Positions 1-15,461 of a stretch of 64,000 nt of DNA are shown here, piece after piece. Origin of the DNA: Watersipora subatra (Eukaryota > Bryozoa > Gymnolaemata > Cheilostomatida > Watersiporidae). Under the pieces are notes generated by a model. It saw nothing but the letters and a program-made list of their open reading frames with translations. It did no database searches and had not been told where the DNA came from. Location: positions 76,428,538 to 76,492,537 of the forward strand of contig NC_088709.1 in the NCBI RefSeq assembly GCF_963576615.1. The letters run 5' to 3'. A program made the position numbers and the translations under genes. The first letter of the stretch is position 1. Every line of letters starts with the position of its first letter.

Positions 1-117
1 GTAAATCATCTATTAGTGCTTTAGAAAGTTTCTCTTTGTCTCCATCATATTCAAGCTGCAGAAAAAGTTCAACAGCACATTGATAAGTGCAAAGAGGAGA
101 TGTGCTCTTGATGGGAA
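1..117 (-). CDS. Coding exon, probably exon 10 of the TRIM-like gene (runs off the window)
   Basis: On the minus strand a pyrimidine-rich tract ending in TTTTCTGTACAG (acceptor at 118-119) opens an uninterrupted frame that runs to the window edge. The frame needs one base from the preceding exon; the other two frames have stops. The peptide begins PIKSTSPLCTYQC and continues with a helical, acidic/hydrophobic stretch (AVELFLQLEYDGDKEKL). I do not recognise the domain. It would join in phase to exon 9 if that exon uses the donor at 26172 (GTACTT). With the alternative donor at 26191 the phase fails and another exon would be needed. The exon itself is likely; its assignment to the TRIM gene is inference. 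Confidence 0.5.
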
Positions 118-3100
118 CTGTACAGAAAACGCAACATGTCATGGAAGGGGATAGTAAGCATATGCTATGAGAGGTAGTAGTGAGTACATGATATGCTATG
201 AGAGGTAGTAGTGAGTATATGATATGTTATGAGAGGTAGTAGTAAGTATATGATATGTTATGAGAAGTAGTAGTGAGTATATGATATGTTATGAGAGGTA
301 GTAGTGAGTATATGATATGTTATGAGAGGTAGTAGTGAGTATATGATATGTTATGAGAGGCAGTAGTAAGTATATGATATGTTATAAGAAGTAGTAGTAA
401 GGATATGATATGTTATGAGAAGTAGTAGTGAGTATATGATATGTTATAAGAAGTAGTAGTGAGCATATGATATGTTATGAGAGGTAGTAGTAAGCATATG
501 ATATGTTATGAGAGGTAGTAGTAAGCATATGATATGTTATGAGAGGTAGTAGTGAGTATATGATGTGTAATGAGAGGTAGTAGTGAGTATATGAAATGTT
601 ATGAGAGGTAGTAATGAGTATACGATATGCTATGAGAGGTAGTAGTAAGTATATGGTGTTATGAGAGGTAGTAGTGAATATATGATATGTTATAAGAAGT
701 AGTAGTGAGCATATGATATGTTATGAGAGGTAGTAGTAAGCATATGATATGTTATGAGAGGTAGTAGTAAGCATATGATATGTTATGAGAGGTAGTAGTG
801 AGTATATGATGTGTTATGAGAGGTAGTAGTGAGTATATGATATGCTATGAGAGGTAGTAGTGAGTATATGATATGTTATAAGAAGTAGTAGTGAATATAT
901 GATATGTTATGAGAAGTAGTAGTGAGTATATGATATGTTATGAAAAGTAGTAGTGAGTATAAGATATGTTATAAGAAGTAGTAGTGAGCATAAGATATGT
1001 TATGGGAAATAGTAGTAAGCATATGATATGTTATGAGAGGTAGTAGTAAGCATATGGTATGTTATGAGAGGTAGTAGTGAGTATATGATGTGTTATGAGA
1101 GGTAGTAGTGAGTATATGATATGCTATGAGAGGTAGTAGTGAGTATATGATATGTTAAGAGAGGTAGTAGTGAGTATATGATATGTTATGAGAGGTAGTG
1201 GTGAGTATATGATATGTTATGAGAGGTAGTAGTGAGTATATGATATGTTATGAGAGGTAGTAGTGAGTATATGATATGTTATGAGAAGTAGTAGTAAGCA
1301 TATGAAATGTTATGAGAGGTAGTAGTGAGTATATGATATGTTATGAGAGGCAGTAGTGAATATATGATGTGTTAAGAGAGGTAGTAGTGAGTATATGATA
1401 TGTTATGAGAGATAGTAGTGAGTATATGATATGTTATGAGAGGTAGTAGTGAGTATATGATATGTTATGAGAGGTAGTAGTGAGTATATGATATGTTATA
1501 AGAAGTAGTAGTAAGTATATGATATGTTATGAGAGGTAGTAGAGAGTATATGATATGTTATGAGAGGTAGTAGTGAGTATGTGATATGTTATGAGAGGTA
1601 GTAGTGAGCATATGATATGTTATGAGAAGTAGTAATGACAATATGATATATTATGAGAGGTAGTAGTGAGTATATGATATGTTATGAAAAGTAGTAGTGA
1701 GTATATAATGTGTTATGAGAGGTAGTAGTAAGTATATGGTGTTATGAGAGGTAGTAGTGAGTATATGATATGTTATGAGAAGTAGTAGTGAGTATATGAT
1801 ATGTTATGAGAGGTAGTAGTGGGTATATGATATGCTATGAGAGATAGTAGTGAGTATATGATATGTTATGAAAAGTAGTAGTGAGTATATGATATGTTAT
1901 AAGAAGTAGTAGTGAATATATGATATGTTATGAGAAGTAGTAGTGAGTATATGATATGTTATGAAAAGTAGTAGTGAGTATATGATATGTTATAAGAAGT
2001 AGTAGTGAGCATATGATATGTTATGAGAGGTAGTAGTGAGTATATGATATGTTATGAGAGGTAGTAGTAAGTATATGATATGCTATGAGAGGTAGTAGTG
2101 AGCATATGATATGTTATGAAAAGTAGTAGTGACAATATAATATATTATGAGAGGTAGTAGTGAGTATATGATATGTTATGAGAGGTAGTAGTGAGTATAT
2201 GATATGTTATGAGAGATAGTAGTGAGTATATGATATGTTATGAGAGGCAGTAGTGAACATATGATGTGTTATGAGAGGTAGTAGTGAGTATATGATATGT
2301 TATGAGAAGTAGTAGTGAGTATATGATATGTTATGAGAGGCAGTGGTGAATATATGATGTGTTATGAGAGGTAGTAGTGAGTATATGATATGCTATGAGA
2401 AGTAGTAGTGAGTATATGATATGTTATAAGAAATAATAGTGAATATATGATATGTTATGAGAGGGAGTAGTAAGTATATGATATGTTATGAGAGGTAGTA
2501 GTGAGTATATGATATGTTATGAGAGGTAGTAGTGAGTATATGATATGTTATGAGAAGTAGTAGTAAGCATATGAAATGTTATGAGAGGTAGTAGTGAGTA
2601 TATGATATGTTATGAGAGGCAGTAGTGAATATATGATGTGTTAAGAGAGGTAGTAGTGAGTATATGATATGTTATGAGAAGTAGTAGTGAGTATATGATA
2701 TGTTATGAGAGGTAGTAGTGAGTATATGATATGTTATGAGAGGTAGTAGGGAGTATATGATATGTTATGAGAGGTAGTAGTGAGTATATGATATGTTATG
2801 AGAGGTAGTAGTGAGTATATGATATGTTATGAGAGGTAGTAGTGAGTATATGATATGCTATGAGAAGTAGTAGTGAGTATATGATATGTTATAAGAAGTA
2901 GTAGTGAATATATGATATGTTATGAGAGATAGTAGTGAGTATATAATATGTTATGAGAAGTAGTAGTAAGCATATGAAATGTTATGAGAGGTAGTAGTGA
3001 GTATATGATATGTTATGAGAGGCAGTAGTGAATATATGATGTGTTATGAGAGGTAGTAGTGAGTATATGATGTGTTAAGAGAGGTAGTAGTGAGTATATG

Positions 3101-5573
3101 ATGTGTTAAGAGAGGTAGTAGTGAGTATATGATATGTTATGAGAGGTAGTAGTGAGTATATGATATGTTATGAGAGGTAGTAGTGAATATATGATATGTT
3201 ATGAGAAGTAGTAGTAAGCATATGAAATGTTATGGGAGGTAGTAGTGAGTATATGATATGTTATGAGAGGCAGTAGTGAATATATGATGTGTTATGAGAG
3301 GTAGTAGTGAATATATGATATGTTATGAGAGGTAGTAGTGAGTATATGATATATTATGAGAAGTAGTAGTGAGTATATGATATGCTATGAGAGGTAGTAG
3401 TGAGTATATGATATCTTATGAGAAGTAGTAGTGAGTATGTGATATGTTATGAGAGGTAGTAGTGAGTATATGATATGTTATGAGAGGTAGTAGTGAGTAT
3501 ATGATATGTTATGAGAAGTAGTAGTGAGTATATGATATGTTATGAGAGGTAGTAGTGAGTATATGATATGTTATGAGAGGTAGTAGTGAGTATATGATAT
3601 GTTATGAGAAGTAGTAGTGAGTATATGATATGTTATGAGAGGCAGTAGTGAATATATGTGTTATGAGAGGTAGTAGTGAGTATATGATATGTTATGAGAA
3701 GTAGTAGTGAGTATATGGTATGTTATGAGAAGTGGTAGTAAGCATATGAAATGTTATGAGAGGTAGTAGTGAGTATATGATATGTTATGAGAGGCAGTAG
3801 TGAATATATGATGTGTTATGAGAGGTAGTAGTGAATATATGATATGTTATGAGAGGTAGTAGTGAGTATATGATATATTATGAGAAGTAGTGGTGAGTAT
3901 ATGATATGCTATGAGAGGTAGTAGTGAGTATATGATATGTTATGAGAAGTAGTAGTGAGTATGTGATATGTTATGAGAGGTAGTAGTGAGTATAGGATAT
4001 GTTATGAGAGGTAGTAGTGAGTATATGATATGTTATGAGAAGTAGTAATGAGTATATGATATGTTATGAGAGGTAGTAGTGAATATATGGTATGTTATGA
4101 GAAGTAGTAGTGAGTATATGGTATGTTATGAGAAGTAGTAGTAAGCATATGAAATGTTATGAGAGGTAGTAGTGAGTATATGATATGTTATGAGAGGCAG
4201 TAGTGAATATATGATGTGTTATGAGAGGTAGTAGTGAATATATGATATGCTATGAGAGGTAGTAGTGAGTATATGATATATTATGAGAAGTAGTAGTGAA
4301 TATATGATATGCTATGAGAGGTAGTAGTGAGTATATGATATGTTATGAGAAGTAGTAGTGAGTATGTGATATGTTATGAGAGGTAGTAGTGAGTATATGA
4401 TATGTTATGAGAGGTAGTAGTGAGTATATGATATGTTATGAGAGGTAGTAGTGAGTATATGATATGTTATTAGAAGTAGTAGTGAGTATATGATATGTTA
4501 TGAGAGGCAGTAGTGAATATATGATGTGTTATGAGAGGTAGTAGTGAATATATGATATGTTATGAGAGGTAGTAGTGAGTATATGATATATTATGAGAAG
4601 TAGTAGTGAGTATATGATATGCTATGAGAGGTAGTAGTGAGTATATGATATGTTATGAGAAGTAGTAGTGAGTATGTGATATGTTATGAGAGGTAGTAGT
4701 GAGTATATGATATGTTATGAGAGGTAGTAGTGAGTATATGATATGTTATGAGAAGTAGTAGTGAGTATATGATATGTTATGAGAGGTAGTAGTGAGTATA
4801 TGATATGTTATGAGAGGTAGTAGTGAGTATATGATATGTTATGAGAGGCAGTAGTGAATATATGTGTTATGAGAGGTAGTAGTGAGTATATGATATGTTA
4901 TGAGAGGTAGTAGTGAGTATATGATATGTTATGAGAAGTAGTAGTAAGCATATGAAATGTTATGAGAGGTAGTAGTGAGTATATGATATGTTATGAGAGG
5001 CAGTAGTGAATATATGATGTGTTATGAGAGGTAGTAGTGAGTATATGATATGTTATGAGAAGTAGTAGTGAGTATATGATATGTTATGAGAGGCAGTAGT
5101 GAATATATGATGTGTTATGAGAGGTATTAGTAAGCATATGAAATGTTATGAGAGGTAGTAGTGAGTATATGATATGTTATGAGAGGCAGTAGTGAATATA
5201 TGATGTGTTATGAGAGGTAGTAGTGAGTATATGATATGCTATGAGAAGTAGTAGTGAGTATATGATATGTTATGAGAGGTAGTAGTGAGTATATGTTATG
5301 TTATGAGAGGTAGTAGCGAATATATGATATGTTATGAGAAGTAGTAGTGAGTATATGATATGTTATGAGAAGTAGTAGTAAGCATATGAAATGTTATGAG
5401 AGGTAGTAGTGAGTATATGATATGTTATGAGAGGCAGTAGTGAATATATGATGTGTTATGAGAGGTAGTAGTGAGTATATGATATGTTATGAGAAGTAGT
5501 AGTGAGCATATGATATGTTATGAGAGGTAGTAGTGAGTATATGATATGTTATGAGAGGTAGTAGTAAGTATAT

Positions 5574-6242
5574 TGTAAAGTTTGCAAAAGCACGAAATCT
5601 ACAAAAATAAACCAGTTCTTAGGATGTATACGTACAGCACTTATTATCGCTTGCCATAAAAAATGACTGTAGAACAACTTGATTGACCTGTTTACAAAGA
5701 CAATAAAACAGCTGCCTTTTCTCACGAGTCGCCAAACATTTAATGAGTTTTCCAGGCCTTTACACTCGCCATGGTGGTCGTTCAATAAACATTTTTTACT
5801 CATTTCACCTATAAACTGTCATCAGACATTATTTCGAAAGAACTACACAAAAGACTGTCTGACACCTGGCTCGATCAAGTCAGTTGCGTGTGTGCCATTG
5901 ACAAAGAAACATTATTTTAACGATATTACGGACAAGAAACTTATATGTATATTCTGGAGTATGGCAGAGGTATGTTTTGTGTTTACTTGTCTTTTATCTA
6001 ATATTTCTGGTTATAACATTTGATATCAAGTAATTTACGTAACATTTTCTGCTTCAGACAGCAATTTTGCTTTAAAGATTGTGAATCAATTTGTTTTTTA
6101 AAACCTTTCAGGTTTCACGGTCGGTTGGAAATAAAGTCACAGTCAACAAAAGATCTAACCACCGTTGTACTTTGGGAAGTACTCTAAATACAAATATACA
6201 CACACGCATGATAAATAACTTCTAAAGTTCAAAGAACTTTAT
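5574..6242. mobile_element. Non-satellite island, copy 1 (669 bp)
   Basis: Unique-looking sequence interrupts the satellite. It begins near TAAAGTT and ends in a 7-bp stem, AAAGTTC/GAACTTT (6224-6240), so the outer 7 bp (TAAAGTT and AACTTTA) are inverted. The satellite flanks read TATAT on the left and TATATAT on the right, compatible with a short target duplication. Two overlapping frames (114 codons on +, 84 on -) match no family I know and start or stop arbitrarily, so I do not call genes. It is best read as a small non-autonomous insertion that was later copied with the array. Confidence 0.6.
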
Positions 6243-9200
6243 ATATATGATATGCTATGAGAGGTAGTAGTGAGCATATGATATGTTATGAAAAGTAGTA
6301 GTGACAATATAATATATTATGAGAGGTAGTAGTGAGTGTATGATATGTTATGAGAGGCAGTAGTGAGTATATGATATGTTATGAGAGATAGTAGTGAGTA
6401 TATGATATGTTATGAGAAGTAGTAGTAAGCATATGAAATGTTATGAGAGGTAGTAGTGAGTATATGATATGTTATGAGAGGCAGTAGTGAACATATGATG
6501 TGTTATGAGAGGTAGTAGTGAGTATATGATATGTTATGAGAGGTAGTAGTAAGTATATGATATGCTATGAGAGGTAGTAGTGAGCATATGATATGTTATG
6601 AAAAGTAGTAGTGACAATATAATATATTATGAGAGGTAGTAGTGAGTATATGATATGTTATGAGAGGTAGTAGTGAGTATATGATATGTTATGAGAGATA
6701 GTAGTGAGTATATGATATGTTATGAGAGGCAGTAGTGAACATATGATGTGTTATGAGAGGTAGTAGTGAGTATATGATATGTTATGAGAAGTAGTAGTGA
6801 GTATATGATATGTTATGAGAGGCAGTGGTGAATATATGATGTGTTATGAGAGGTAGTAGTGAGTATATGATATGCTATGAGAAGTAGTAGTGAGTATATG
6901 ATATGTTATAAGAAATAATAGTGAATATATGATATGTTATGAGAGGGAGTAGTAAGTATATGATATGTTATGAGAGGTAGTAGTGAGTATATGATATGTT
7001 ATGAGAGGTAGTAGTGAGTATATGATATGTTATGAGAAGTAGTAGTAAGCATATGAAATGTTATGAGAGGTAGTAGTGAGTATATGATATGTTATGAGAG
7101 GCAGTAGTGAATATATGATGTGTTAAGAGAGGTAGTAGTGAGTATATGATATGTTATGAGAAGTAGTAGTGAGTATATGATATGTTATGAGAGGTAGTAG
7201 TGAGTATATGATATGTTATGAGAGGTAGTAGGGAGTATATGATATGTTATGAGAGGTAGTAGTGAGTATATGATATGTTATGAGAGGTAGTAGTGAGTAT
7301 ATGATATGTTATGAGAAGTAGTAGTAAGCATATGAAATGTTATGAGAGGTAGTAGTGAGTATATGATATGTTATGAGAGTCAGTAGTGAATATATGATGT
7401 GTTAAGAGAGGTAGTAGTGAGTATATGATATGTTATGAGAAGTAGTAGTGAGTATATGATATGTTATGAGAGGTAGTAGGGAGTATATGATATGTTATGA
7501 GAGGTAGTAGTGAGTATATGATATGTTATGAGAGGTAGTAGTGAGTATATGATATGTTATGAGAGGTAGTAGTGAGTATATGATATGCTATGAGAAGTAG
7601 TAGTGAGTATATGATATGTTATAAGAAGTAGTAGTGAATATATGATATGTTATAAGAAGTAGTAGTGAATATATGATATGTTATGAGAGATAGTAGTGAG
7701 TATATAATATGTTATGAGAAGTAGTAGTAAGCATATGAAATGTTATGAGAGGTAGTAGTGAGTATATGATATGTTATGAGAGGCAGTAGTGAATATATGA
7801 TGTGTTATGAGAGGTAGTAGTGAGTATATGATGTGTTAAGAGAGGTAGTAGTGAGTATATGATATGTTATGAGAGGTAGTAGTGAGTATATGATATGTTA
7901 TGAGAGGTAGTAGTGAATATATGATATGTTATGAGAAGTAGTAGTGAGTATATGGTATGTTATGAGAAGTAGTAGTAAGCATATGAAATGTTATGAGAGG
8001 TAGTAGTGAGTATATGATATGTTATGAGAGGCAGTAGTGAATATATGATGTGTTATGAGAGGTAGTAGTGAATATATGATATGTTATGAGAGGTAGTAGT
8101 GAGTATATGATATATTATGAGAAGTAGTAGTGAGTATATGATATGCTATGAGAGGTAGTAGTGAGTATATGATATGTTATGAGAAGTAGTAGTGAGTATG
8201 TGATATGTTATGAGAGGTAGTAGTGAGTATATGATATGTTATGAGCGGTAGTAGTGAGTATATGATATGTTATGAGAAGTAGTAGTGAGTATATGATATG
8301 TTATGAGAGGTAGTAGTGAGTATATGATATGTTATGAGAGGTAGTATTGAGTATATGATATGTTATGAGAAGTAGTAGTGAGTATATGATATGTTATGAG
8401 AGGCAGTAGTGAATATATGTGTTATGAGAGGTAGTAGTGAGTATATGATATGTTATGAGAAGTAGTAGTGAGTATATGGTATGTTATGAGAAGTAGTAGT
8501 AAGCATATGAAATGTTATGAGAGGTAGTAGTGAGTATATGATATATTATGAGAAGTAGTAGTGAGTATATGATATGCTATGAGAGATAGTAGTGAGTATA
8601 TGATATGTTATGAGAAGTAGTAGTGAGTATGTGATCTGTTATGAGAGGTAGTAGTGAGTATAGGATATGTTATGAGAGGTAGTAGTGAGTATATGATATG
8701 TTATGAGAAGTAGTAGTGAGTATATGATATGTTATGAGAGGTAGTAGTGAATATATGGTATGTTATGAGAAGTAGTAGTGAGTATATGGTATGTTATGAG
8801 AAGTAGTAGTAAGCATATGAAATGTTATGAGAGGTAGTAGTGAGTATATGATATGTTATGAGAGGCAGTAGTGAATATATGATGTGTTATGAGAGGTAGT
8901 AGTGAATATATGATATGTTATGAGAGGTAGTAGTGAGTATATGATATATTATGAGAAGTAGTAGTGAGTATATGATATGCTATGAGAGATAGTAGTGAGT
9001 ATATGATATGTTATGAGAAGTAGTAGTGAGTATGTGATCTGTTATGAGAGGTAGTAGTGAGTATAGGATATGTTATGAGAGGTAGTAGTGAGTATATGAT
9101 ATGTTATGAGAAGTAGTAGTGAGTATATGATATGTTATGAGAGGTAGTAGTGAATATATGGTATGTTATGAGAAGTAGTAGTGAGTATATGGTATGTTAT

Positions 9201-12200
9201 GAGAAGTAGTAGTAAGCATATGAAATGTTATGAGAGGTAGTAGTGAGTATATGATATGTTATGAGAGGCAGTAGTGAATATATGATGTGTTATGAGAGGT
9301 AGTAGTGAATATATGATATGTTATGAGAGGTAGTAGTGAGTATATGATATATTATGAGAAGTAGTAGTGAGTATATGATATGCTATGAGAGGTAGTAGTG
9401 AGTATATGATATGTTATGAGAAGTAGTAGTGAGTATGTGATATGTTATGAGAGGTAGCAGTGAGTATATGATATGTTATGAGAGGTAGTAGTGAGTATAT
9501 GATATGTTATGAGAGGTAGTAGTGAGTATATGATATGTTATGAGAAGTAGTAGTGAGTATATGATATGTTATGAGAGGCAGTAGTGAATATATGATGTGT
9601 TATGAGAGGTAGTAGTGAATATATGATATGTTATGAGAGGTAGTAGTGAGTATATGATATATTATGAGAAGTAGTAGTGAGTATATGATATGCTATGAGA
9701 GGTAGTAGTGAGTATATGATATGTTATGAGAAGTAGTAGTGAGTATGTGATATGTTATGAGAGGTAGTAGTGAGTATATGATATGTTATGAGAGGTAGTA
9801 GTGAGTATATGATATGTTATGAGAAGTAGTAGTGAGTATATGATATGTTATGAGAGGTAGTAGTGAGTATATGATATGTTATGAGAGGTAGTAGTGAGTA
9901 TATGATATGTTATGAGAAGTAGTAGTGAGTATATGATATGTTATGAGAGGCAGTAGTGAATATATGTGTTATGAGAGGTAGTAGTGAGTATATGATATGT
10001 TATGAGAGGTAGTAGTGAGTATATGATATGTTATGAGAAGTAGTAGTAAGCATATGAAATGTTATGAGAGGTAGTAGTGAGTATATGATATGTTATGAGA
10101 GGTAGTAGTAAGTATATGATATGCTATGAGAGGTAGTAGTGAGCATATGATATGTTATGAAAAGTAGTAGTGACAATATAATATATTATGAGAGGTAGTA
10201 GTGAGTGTATGATATGTTATGAGAGGCAGTAGTGAGTATATGATATGTTATGAGAGATAGTAGTGAGTATATGATATGTTATGAGAAGTAGTAGTAAGCA
10301 TATGAAATGTTATGAGAGGTAGTAGTGAGTATATGATATGTTATGAGAGGCAGTAGTGAACATATGATGTGTTATGAGAGGTAGTAGTGAGTATATGATA
10401 TGTTATGAGAGGTAGTAGTAAGTATATGATATGCTATGAGAGGTAGTAGTGAGCATATGATATGTTATGAAAAGTAGTAGTGACAATATAATATATTATG
10501 AGAGGTAGTAGTGAGTATATGATATGTTATGAGAGGTAGTAGTGAGTATATGATATGTTATGAGAGATAGTAGTGAGTATATGATATGTTATGAGAGGCA
10601 GTAGTGAACATATGATGTGTTATGAGAGGTAGTAGTGAGTATATGATATGTTATGAGAAGTAGTAGTGAGTATATGATATGTTATGAGAGGCAGTGGTGA
10701 ATATATGATGTGTTATGAGAGGTAGTAGTGAGTATATGATATGCTATGAGAAGTAGTAGTGAGTATATGATATGTTATAAGAAATAATAGTGAATATATG
10801 ATATGTTATGAGAGGGAGTAGTAAGTATATGATATGTTATGAGAGGTAGTAGTGAGTATATGATATGTTATGAGAGGTAGTAGTGAGTATATGATATGTT
10901 ATGAGAAGTAGTAGTAAGCATATGAAATGTTATGAGAGGTAGTAGTGAGTATATGATATGTTATGAGAGGCAGTAGTGAATATATGATGTGTTAAGAGAG
11001 GTAGTAGTGAGTATATGATATGTTATGAGAAGTAGTAGTGAGTATATGATATGTTATGAGAGGTAGTAGTGAGTATATGATATGTTATGAGTGGTAGTAG
11101 GGAGTATATGATATGTTATGAGAGGTAGTAGTGAGTATATGATATGTTATGAGAGGTAGTAGTGAGTATATGATATGTTATGAGAGGTAGTAGTGAGTAT
11201 ATGATATGTTATGAGAGGCAGTAGTGAACATATGATGTGTTATGAGAGGTAGTAGTGAGTATATGATATGTTATGAGAGGTAGTAGTAAGTATATGATAT
11301 GCTATGAGAGGTAGTAGTGAGCATATGATATGTTATGAAAAGTAGTAGTGACAATATAATATATTATGAGAGGTAGTAGTGAGTATATGATATGTTATGA
11401 GAGGTAGTAGTGAGTATATGATATGTTATGAGAGATAGTAGTGAGTATATGATATGTTATGAGAGGCAGTAGTGAACATATGATGTGTTATGAGAGGTAG
11501 TAGTGAGTATATGATATGTTATGAGAAGTAGTAGTGAGTATATGATATGTTATGAGAGGCAGTGGTGAATATATGATGTGTTATGAGAGGTAGTAGTGAG
11601 TATATGATATGCTATGAGAAGTAGTAGTGAGTATATGATATGTTATAAGAAATAATAGTGAATATATGATATGTTATGAGAGGGAGTAGTAAGTATATGA
11701 TATGTTATGAGAGGTAGTAGTGAGTATATGATATGTTATGAGAGGTAGTAGTGAGTATATGATATGTTATGAGAAGTAGTAGTAAGCATATGAAATGTTA
11801 TGAGAGGTAGTAGTGAGTATATGATATGTTATGAGAGGCAGTAGTGAATATATGATGTGTTAAGAGAGGTAGTAGTGAGTATATGATATGTTATGAGAAG
11901 TAGTAGTGAGTATATGATATGTTATGAGAGGTAGTAGTGAGTATATGATATGTTATGAGAGGTAGTAGGGAGTATATGATATGTTATGAGAGGTAGTAGT
12001 GAGTATATGATATGTTATGAGAGGTAGTAGTGAGTATATGATATGTTATGAGAGGTAGTAGTGAGTATATGATATGCTATGAGAAGTAGTAGTGAGTATA
12101 TGATATGTTATAAGAAGTAGTAGTGAATATATGATATGTTATGAGAGATAGTAGTGAGTATATAATATGTTATGAGAAGTAGTAGTAAGCATATGAAATG

Positions 12201-14792
12201 TTATGAGAGGTAGTAGTGAGTATATGATATGTTATGAGAGGCAGTAGTGAATATATGATGTGTTATGAGAGGTAGTAGTGAGTATATGATGTGTTAAGAG
12301 AGGTAGTAGTGAGTATATGATGTGTTAAGAGAGGTAGTAGTGAGTATATGATATGTTATGAGAGGTAGTAGTGAGTATATGATATGTTATGAGAGGTAGT
12401 AGTGAATATATGATATGTTATGAGAAGTAGTAGTAAGCATATGAAATGTTATGGGAGGTAGTAGTGAGTATATGATATGTTATGAGAGGCAGTAGTGAAT
12501 ATATGATGTGTTATGAGAGGTAGTAGTGAATATATGATATGTTATGAGAGGTAGTAGTGAGTATATGATATATTATGAGAAGTAGTAGTGAGTATATGAT
12601 ATGCTATGAGAGGTAGTAGTGAGTATATGATATCTTATGAGAAGTAGTAGTGAGTATGTGATATGTTATGAGAGGTAGTAGTGAGTATATGATATGTTAT
12701 GAGAGGTAGTAGTGAGTATATGATATGTTATGAGAAGTAGTAGTGAGTATATGATATGTTATGAGAGGTAGTAGTGAGTATATGATATGTTATGAGAGGT
12801 AGTAGTGAGTATATGATATGTTATGAGAAGTAGTAGTGAGTATATGATATGTTATGAGAGGCAGTAGTGAATATATGTGTTATGAGAGGTAGTAGTGAGT
12901 ATATGATATGTTATGAGAAGTAGTAGTGAGTATATGGTATGTTATGAGAAGTGGTAGTAAGCATATGAAATGTTATGAGAGGTAGTAGTGAGTATATGAT
13001 ATGTTATGAGAGGCAGTAGTGAATATATGATGTGTTATGAGAGGTAGTAGTGAATATATGATATGTTATGAGAGGTAGTAGTGAGTATATGATATATTAT
13101 GAGAAGTAGTGGTGAGTATATGATATGCTATGAGAGGTAGTAGTGAGTATATGATATGTTATGAGAAGTAGTAGTGAGTATGTGATATGTTATGAGAGGT
13201 AGTAGTGAGTATAGGATATGTTATGAGAGGTAGTAGTGAGTATATGATATGTTATGAGAAGTAGTAATGAGTATATGATATGTTATGAGAGGTAGTAGTG
13301 AATATATGGTATGTTATGAGAAGTAGTAGTGAGTATATGGTATGTTATGAGAAGTAGTAGTAAGCATATGAAATGTTATGAGAGGTAGTAGTGAGTATAT
13401 GATATGTTATGAGAGGCAGTAGTGAATATATGATGTGTTATGAGAGGTAGTAGTGAATATATGATATGTTATGAGAGGTAGTAGTGAGTATATGATATAT
13501 TATGAGAAGTAGTAGTGAGTATATGATATGCTATGAGAGGTAGTAGTGAGTATATGATATGTTATGAGAAGTAGTAGTGAGTATGTGATATGTTATGAGA
13601 GGTAGTAGTGAGTATATGATATGTTATGAGAGGTAGTAGTGAGTATATGATATGTTATGAGAGGTAGTAGTGAGTATATGATATGTTATTAGAAGTAGTA
13701 GTGAGTATATGATATGTTATGAGAGGCAGTAGTGAATATATGATGTGTTATGAGAGGTAGTAGTGAATATATGATATGTTATGAGAGGTAGTAGTGAGTA
13801 TATGATATATTATGAGAAGTAGTAGTGAGTATATGATATGCTATGAGAGGTAGTAGTGAGTATATGATATGTTATGAGAAGTAGTAGTGAGTATGTGATA
13901 TGTTATGAGAGGTAGTAGTGAGTATATGATATGTTATGAGAGGTAGTAGTGAGTATATGATATGTTATGAGAAGTAGTAGTGAGTATATGATATGTTATG
14001 AGAGGTAGTAGTGAGTATATGATATGTTATGAGAGGTAGTAGTGAGTATATGATATGTTATGAGAGGCAGTAGTGAATATATGTGTTATGAGAGGTAGTA
14101 GTGAGTATATGATATGTTATGAGAGGTAGTAGTGAGTATATGATATGTTATGAGAAGTAGTAGTAAGCATATGAAATGTTATGAGAGGTAGTAGTGAGTA
14201 TATGATATGTTATGAGAGGCAGTAGTGAATATATGATGTGTTATGAGAGGTAGTAGTGAGTATATGATATGTTATGAGAAGTAGTAGTGAGTATATGATA
14301 TGTTATGAGAGGCAGTAGTGAATATATGATGTGTTATGAGAGGTATTAGTAAGCATATGAAATGTTATGAGAGGTAGTAGTGAGTATATGATATGTTATG
14401 AGAGGCAGTAGTGAATATATGATGTGTTATGAGAGGTAGTAGTGAGTATATGATATGCTATGAGAAGTAGTAGTGAGTATATGATATGTTATGAGAGGTA
14501 GTAGTGAGTATATGTTATGTTATGAGAGGTAGTAGCGAATATATGATATGTTATGAGAAGTAGTAGTGAGTATATGATATGTTATGAGAAGTAGTAGTAA
14601 GCATATGAAATGTTATGAGAGGTAGTAGTGAGTATATGATATGTTATGAGAGGCAGTAGTGAATATATGATGTGTTATGAGAGGTAGTAGTGAGTATATG
14701 ATATGTTATGAGAAGTAGTAGTGAGCATATGATATGTTATGAGAGGTAGTAGTGAGTATATGATATGTTATGAGAGGTAGTAGTAAGTATAT

Positions 14793-15461
14793 TGTAAAGT
14801 TTGCAAAAGCACGAAATCTACAAAAATAAACCAGTTCTTAGGATGTATACGTACAGCACTTATTATCGCTTGCCATAAAAAATGACTGTAGAACAACTTG
14901 ATTGACCTGTTTACAAAGACAATAAAACAGCTGCCTTTTCTCACGAGTCGCCAAACATTTAATGAGTTTTCCAGGCCTTTACACTCGCCATGGTGGTCGT
15001 TCAATAAACATTTTTTACTCATTTCACCTATAAACTGTCATCAGACATTATTTCGAAAGAACTACACAAAAGACTGTCTGACACCTGGCTCGATCAAGTC
15101 AGTTGCGTGTGTGCCATTGACAAAGAAACATTATTTTAACGATATTACGGACAAGAAACTTATATGTATATTCTGGAGTATGGCAGAGGTATGTTTTGTG
15201 TTTACTTGTCTTTTATCTAATATTTCTGGTTATAACATTTGATATCAAGTAATTTACGTAACATTTTCTGCTTCAGACAGCAATTTTGCTTTAAAGATTG
15301 TGAATCAATTTGTTTTTTAAAACCTTTCAGGTTTCACGGTCGGTTGGAAATAAAGTCACAGTCAACAAAAGATCTAACCACCGTTGTACTTTGGGAAGTA
15401 CTCTAAATACAAATATACACACACGCATGATAAATAACTTCTAAAGTTCAAAGAACTTTAT
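14793..15461. mobile_element. Non-satellite island, copy 2
   Basis: By eye this is identical to the island at 5574, exactly 9219 bp downstream, including flanking variant units for several kb on the left. The identity includes flanking satellite, so this is a block duplication and not an independent insertion. Confidence 0.6.

Noticed and set aside
5549..6023. 84- and 114-codon frames in the island (repeated at 14768 and 19994)
   Set aside because: They overlap on opposite strands, run into satellite units, and match no family; repetition is due to block duplication, not gene selection.
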